Assembly: GCA_014649555.1 (NCBI GenBank)
Contig: BMTG01000006.1
Coordinates: 186,001-250,000 of the forward strand
Reading direction: 5' to 3'
Length of the DNA: 64,000 nucleotides
Source: Streptomyces globisporus
GTDB lineage: Bacteria > Actinomycetota > Actinomycetes > Streptomycetales > Streptomycetaceae
Shown here: positions 60,201 to 64,000 of the stretch, piece after piece
Layout: each line of letters starts with the position of its first letter
How positions within the stretch are numbered: the stretch's first letter is position 1
Notes under the pieces: model-generated
What the model saw: the letters and a program-made list of their open reading frames with translations, nothing else
What the model was told of the DNA's origin: nothing
The model's database searches: none
Position numbers and translations under genes: made by a program

Positions 60201-60758
60201 ATGACCACTTCACCGACCGACGGCCGCCTGCTCAAGGGCGAGCTCCGACGGCAGGAACTCATCGAGGCCACCCTCCAGGTGGTCGCCCGCGAGGGCGTCG
60301 CGGGCGTCAGCCACCGGGCGGTGGCGCGCGAGGCGAACCAGCCCGCCACCGCTGCCGCCTACTACTTCAAGAGCATCGACGACCTGCTCACCGCCGCCCT
60401 CACCGTCTGTATGGACCAGGACGCCGAACGGATGCGACGCCTGGCAGAGAGCGCCGACGGCAGCCCCGAGGGCCTCCCCGCCCTGGCCGAACTGCTCGCG
60501 AACGTCATGGCGGGCCCCGGCCGGCTCCTCGCCGAGTACGAGCTCTACCTGCTCGCCGCCCGCCGGCCGGAGCTGCGCACCTCCACCGGGCGCTGGCTGG
60601 ACGCCATCGCCGGATACGCCCTGCGCTACACCGACGACCCCGTCCGGGTACAGACCTTCAAAGGCGTCATCGACGGGCTGCTCCTCCAGGGACTGCTGAC
60701 CGACACCCCGCCGACGGCGGCGGAGTTCGAGGCCGTGCTGCGGCACGTCCTGCTCTGA
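60201..60758 (+). CDS. TetR/AcrR family transcriptional regulator
   Basis: A 185-residue repressor. The N-terminal HTH (about 15-62) reads RRQELIEATLQVVAREGVAG, VSHRAVAREANQPATAAAYY and FKSIDDLLTAAL, the standard TetR pattern. The C-terminal helical domain would bind an effector and dimerise. ATG 60201 has GGAGGG upstream and lies 64 bases behind the MFS gene, so it is likely cotranscribed and autoregulated through the repeats at 58826-58858. Confidence 0.92.
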   Translation: MTTSPTDGRLLKGELRRQELIEATLQVVAREGVAGVSHRAVAREANQPATAAAYYFKSIDDLLTAALTVCMDQDAERMRRLAESADGSPEGLPALAELLANVMAGPGRLLAEYELYLLAARRPELRTSTGRWLDAIAGYALRYTDDPVRVQTFKGVIDGLLLQGLLTDTPPTAAEFEAVLRHVLL

Positions 60759-60901
60759 CCGGCCGGCCCACGAGCCCTTACCCGCCCTCCTCCGTCCTCC
60801 CCTCCCCCGGGGCCGTTCCGTGCTCCCGGCCGCTTCGCCATGCCCGCATCCGGAGCATTCCGAAGCCGCCTGCCCGGCCCCCTCCGATCCAAGGAGCCCG
60901 A

Positions 60902-62662
60902 GTGAACTCCGTCCCCGTACCGGAACCCCTCCTCCCCGAACCGACCTTTTACGCCGCGCCCGACGCGGCCGCCAGACAGCGGCTGGTCGACACCCACCGG
61001 CCCACCCTGGAGCGTGCGGTGGAGACCCTGCGCGCCCGCACCCACTGGTCGCCCTACCCCGAGGACCCGGCCGCCTACGGCACGGACGCCGAGGCCGAGG
61101 GCGAACGGGCCTTCCACGCCCTGCTGGACAAGCCCTTCCCCCTGGACCAGCCGGGCCGGGACGGCACCGTCGGCCCCTTACCCGCCGAGGGCGGCGAGGT
61201 CTCCCCGTACGGCTTCGGTCTGGGCATCAGCTACCCGCACAGCGATCCCGAGGCGCTGCTCGCCGGCGCGGAGGCCGCGGCCGGCGAGTGGCGGCAGGCC
61301 GGAGCGCTCGTCCGGGCGGCGGTCTGCCTGGAGATCCTGGCCCGGATCAACGCCCGGTCCGCCGAGTTCGCCCAGGCCGCCATGCACACCAGCGGACACG
61401 GGCCCGTGATGGGCTTCCACGCCGGAGCCGTACACGCCCAGGACCGTGGACTGGAGGCCGTGGCCGCCGCGTACACCGAACAGACCCGGCTGCCCGCCCG
61501 GGCGCTCTGGACCAAGCCCCTGCCCTCCGGCGAACCCTGCTCCATGGAGAAGACCTTCACACCCGCCGGCCTGGGCACCGCGCTGCTCGTCGGCAACCGG
61601 ATCTTTCCCGCCTGGAGCGGCTACGCCGGTCTCTTCGCCTCGCTCGCCACCGGCAACCCGGTGATCGTCAAACCCCACCCCGCCGCAGTCCTCCCGCTCG
61701 CCCTGACCGTGGCCGTCGCCCGGGACGTCCTCACGGCCGCGGGTTTCGCCCCCGGCCTCGTCGCGCTGGCCGCCGAACACCCCGGGGAAGGGCTCGCCCG
61801 AGCGCTCGCCGTCCGGCCGGAGATCCGGATCGTCGACTTCACCGGCACCACCGCGTTCGGGCGATGGCTGAAGGACAACGCCCGCCACGCGCAGCTCTTC
61901 ACCTCCACCACCGCCGTCAACACCGTGCTGATCGAGTCCACCGAGCACTACGCGGCCATGCTCGACAACCTCGCCTTCTCCCTCGCCCTCTACAGCGGCC
62001 AGCTCTGCACCAGCCCCCAGAACATCCTGATCCCGCGGGCCGGCATCCGAACCGACCTGGGGCGCAAGGGACATCTCGACGTGGTCGCCGACCTCGCCGC
62101 CGCGGTGACCCGGCTGCTCACCGACGACGCGTTCGCCTGCGACCTGCTCGGGGCGCTCTGCGGGCCGGCGGAGGCCGCGTCCGCGGAACTGGCCGCCTCC
62201 GGCGCCCTCGGCCCGGTCGTCCTGGCCGGCCGCACCGTGCACCACCCCCGCCACCCCCGTGCCACCGTCCGCACCCCGACCCTCGTCGCGCTGGACGCGG
62301 CACGACCGCAGGACCGGGCCGCACTGGCACACGCCCGGCCCGGCCCCGTCTTCTTCACCGTGGCGGTCGACTCGGCCGACGACGGCATCGCCCTGCTGCA
62401 CACCACCGCCACCACCGCCGGATCGCTCTCGGCCGGAGCCTGGACGGCGTCCGAGCAGGTGGAGCACGCGGTGACCCGAGCCTGCGCGGACGCCGGAGTG
62501 ATGCTCTCCCTCGGCATGACCGGCGACTGGTACCTGACCCAGAGCGCCGTCTACTCCGATCTGCACGGCACCGGAGCCAACCCGGCGTCCGACCACGCCT
62601 TCTGCGACGGCGCGTTCGTGGCACGCAGATTCCGCACGGTCGAGGTCCGCCGCCGTGTATGA
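60902..62662 (+). CDS. paaN: phenylacetic acid degradation protein PaaN
   Basis: A 586-residue aldehyde-dehydrogenase-superfamily protein of the PaaN group found in actinobacterial phenylacetate loci. It lacks the MaoC hydratase domain of E. coli PaaZ. Recognisable parts are the long N-terminal segment THWSPYPEDPAAYG, EKTFTPAGLGTALLVGNRIF, FTGTTAFGRWLKDNARHAQL and the putative catalytic Cys in YSGQLCTSPQNILIP. It probably oxidises the ring-opened aldehyde of the pathway. GTG 60902 has AAGGAG upstream. paaK is 10 kb away in the opposite orientation. Confidence 0.9.
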   Translation: MNSVPVPEPLLPEPTFYAAPDAAARQRLVDTHRPTLERAVETLRARTHWSPYPEDPAAYGTDAEAEGERAFHALLDKPFPLDQPGRDGTVGPLPAEGGEVSPYGFGLGISYPHSDPEALLAGAEAAAGEWRQAGALVRAAVCLEILARINARSAEFAQAAMHTSGHGPVMGFHAGAVHAQDRGLEAVAAAYTEQTRLPARALWTKPLPSGEPCSMEKTFTPAGLGTALLVGNRIFPAWSGYAGLFASLATGNPVIVKPHPAAVLPLALTVAVARDVLTAAGFAPGLVALAAEHPGEGLARALAVRPEIRIVDFTGTTAFGRWLKDNARHAQLFTSTTAVNTVLIESTEHYAAMLDNLAFSLALYSGQLCTSPQNILIPRAGIRTDLGRKGHLDVVADLAAAVTRLLTDDAFACDLLGALCGPAEAASAELAASGALGPVVLAGRTVHHPRHPRATVRTPTLVALDAARPQDRAALAHARPGPVFFTVAVDSADDGIALLHTTATTAGSLSAGAWTASEQVEHAVTRACADAGVMLSLGMTGDWYLTQSAVYSDLHGTGANPASDHAFCDGAFVARRFRTVEVRRRV

Positions 62663-62723
62663 CCGGACCGCACACGCGCAGCCGCGACGGGAACCAGCCG
62701 ACGATCCGAGAAAGAGGACCCAC

Positions 62724-64000
62724 GTGCCACGTGCCCCGTTCGACCTGCCGTTCAGGGGCCGGGACGACGAACTGTCCCGCGTCCGCCGTGTGCTCGACCA
62801 CGCGGCACGCGGCGGCAACGCTCTCCTGGTGGTCGAAGGACCACCGGGGACCGGCAAGTCCCGCCTGCTGCAGGCCTGCGCCCAGGAAGCGGTCCGGCGC
62901 GGCTTCCGCGTCCCCGACGAGACCTGCGTGCGCCGCCAACTGCCCTCCCTGGGACGGTGCAAGGTGCCGGGCGTCGGACGCACCGGCCGGACAGGCCGCC
63001 CGGGGCTGCGCCGCATGCCCGTCCTCGTTCTGATCGACGAGGCGGACCACCTGGGCGCCGACGCCGTGGACGCCCTGCTCGCGCGTGGCGCCGCGCCGCA
63101 CGGAGTGCCCACCGTGTGGGCCCTCGCCCACCGGTCCGGGCGCACCTGCGAGAGCCTGGCCGCCGTGCTCTCCACCCGCTGCGGATACGTGGAGCGGCTC
63201 ACGCTCGGCGCGCTCGCCCCCGGCGTCATCACCGCCCTGGCCACCGGGGCCCTCGGAGCGCCCCCGTCGCCGTCGCTGCGACAGCTGATCGAGAAGGCGG
63301 GCGGCCACCCCCGGATCACCGCCGAACTGCTGCTCGGACTCCAGGAGGAGGGCGCGGTCGAGACCGGCTCGGGCCTGGCCCACCCCACGTCCACCCGGCT
63401 GCCGGAACGGCTCCACCGCCGGATCGAGGAGACCATGGCCTGCTACTCGCGGGCCTGCTGCCAGCTCCTCAGCGTCGCCGCCGTGCTGGGCCGGGAACTG
63501 GACTACGAGATCCTCGCGCCGATGCTCCGCACCGCCCCCTCCGCGCTGATCCCGCTCGCCGAGGAGGCCTGTGCGATGGGCGCGGTGACCGGCGACGGCG
63601 GACGGACGGTGTTCCGCAACGAGCTGATGCGGGAGATCCTCGCCGAGGCCGTCCCGGCCGCGCTCCAGCGGGTGCTGCGCCGGGAGGCGGAGGCGCTGCG
63701 CACGGCACGGGCCGCGGGACTCCCCGCGCCCGGTCCCGCCGGGACCACGGCCCCGGCACCGGCCGAACCACCGGAGGCGACGGCGTGGGACCTGCTGAAC
63801 GACCGGCAGGCCGCCGTGGTCCGGCTGGTCAAGGCGGGCCTGACCAACCAGCAGATCGCCCGCCGGCTCGATGTCTCGCCGCACACCGTCAACTACCACC
63901 TGCGCAGGCTCTTCCGGAGTTTCGGCGTGCGTTCACGGATCGATCTGCTCAGCGCGGTCGAGCAGCGCGTCCTGCCCGGCCGTGCTGTCCCGGCCGGTAC
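62724..64000 (+). CDS. ATPase-LuxR type transcriptional regulator (runs off the window)
   Basis: An open frame from GTG 62724 (GAGGA five bases upstream) continues in frame to the window end, at least 425 residues. Walker A is VEGPPGTGKSRLLQA (about 36-50), the Asp of Walker B lies in MPVLVLIDEADHLGAD, followed by a winged-helix-like region LRQLIEKAGGHPRITAELLL. A C-terminal LuxR HTH is present at about 358-412: LNDRQAAVVRLVKAGLTNQQ, IARRLDVSPHTVNYHLRRLF. It is much shorter than classical LAL regulators (about 900) because the long helical middle is missing. Targets unknown. Confidence 0.87.
   Translation, partial: MPRAPFDLPFRGRDDELSRVRRVLDHAARGGNALLVVEGPPGTGKSRLLQACAQEAVRRGFRVPDETCVRRQLPSLGRCKVPGVGRTGRTGRPGLRRMPVLVLIDEADHLGADAVDALLARGAAPHGVPTVWALAHRSGRTCESLAAVLSTRCGYVERLTLGALAPGVITALATGALGAPPSPSLRQLIEKAGGHPRITAELLLGLQEEGAVETGSGLAHPTSTRLPERLHRRIEETMACYSRACCQLLSVAAVLGRELDYEILAPMLRTAPSALIPLAEEACAMGAVTGDGGRTVFRNELMREILAEAVPAALQRVLRREAEALRTARAAGLPAPGPAGTTAPAPAEPPEATAWDLLNDRQAAVVRLVKAGLTNQQIARRLDVSPHTVNYHLRRLFRSFGVRSRIDLLSAVEQRVLPGRAVPAG

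Overview
The window is 64 kb of very GC-rich DNA with actinobacterial codon use (G or C at nearly every third position), many GTG and some TTG starts, GGAGG-type ribosome binding sites, GTGA and ATGA stop/start overlaps, long GC hairpins as terminators, and gene families typical of Streptomyces (DUF6328, a DUF6479-like protein, HATPase_c anti-sigma-like proteins, LuxR regulators with an ATPase domain). A Streptomyces or close relative is the best reading; the species cannot be told. I see no rRNA, tRNA, CRISPR array, insertion sequence or prophage block, so this looks like chromosomal arm or core-flanking DNA with accessory genes.

Layout. 0-6.5 kb: small conserved and hypothetical genes, two VOC (glyoxalase-fold) proteins, a cation diffusion facilitator and small membrane proteins. 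6.5-10.3 kb: a three-gene molybdenum hydroxylase of the PaoABC type. 10.5-16.0 kb: an HATPase_c protein, then a succinate-semialdehyde-type dehydrogenase, phosphoketolase and a D-2-hydroxyacid dehydrogenase. 16.0-24.3 kb: a baeRF-type protein divergent from a DUF1269 protein, a lipoprotein-like protein, a glutaminase-STAS fusion, a secreted endonuclease I, a GH25 lysozyme, an RlmG-like methyltransferase and a FadE26-like acyl-CoA dehydrogenase. 24.3-29.8 kb: a beta-propeller-like protein, an HTH-PPOX fusion, an Acg-type nitroreductase and a serine/threonine kinase with TPR repeats. 29.8-40.1 kb: a phytoene-desaturase-like oxidoreductase, secreted SGNH and serine hydrolases, a nitronate monooxygenase/acyl-CoA synthetase pair, and a secreted AhlM-like Ntn acylase. 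40.3-45.9 kb: a 1649-residue secreted polymorphic toxin followed by a probable immunity gene. 46.5-50.5 kb: a polar amino acid ABC importer and phenylacetate-CoA ligase. 50.7-58.1 kb: a double alpha/beta hydrolase, a heptanucleotide repeat, and a divergent locus (FadD19-like ligase against crotonase, DUF35 protein and two Ltp-type thiolase-fold proteins). 58.2-64 kb: a hypothetical gene, an MFS exporter with its TetR regulator, PaaN and an ATPase-LuxR regulator running off the end.

Two systems stand out. (1) The toxin locus: signal peptide, ricin-type lectin, about 640 residues of Ala-rich coiled coil, a Hint domain and a C-terminal domain resembling the CdiA-CT RNase A-like toxins, with an unrecognised 216-residue gene 7 bases downstream as candidate immunity protein. 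(2) Dispersed sterol or isoprenoid side-chain degradation-like genes (FadE26-like, FadD19-like, Ltp2-like, DUF35, IpdC-like) tied together by two perfect matches to the KstR operator pattern TNNAACNNGTTNNA and by a shared palindrome (TCTGAC...GTCAGA type) at two promoters. Phenylacetate genes are split: paaK at 49-50 kb under a strong palindrome and paaN at 61-63 kb.

All functional calls come from reading the sequence and from memory of the families; no database search was run.
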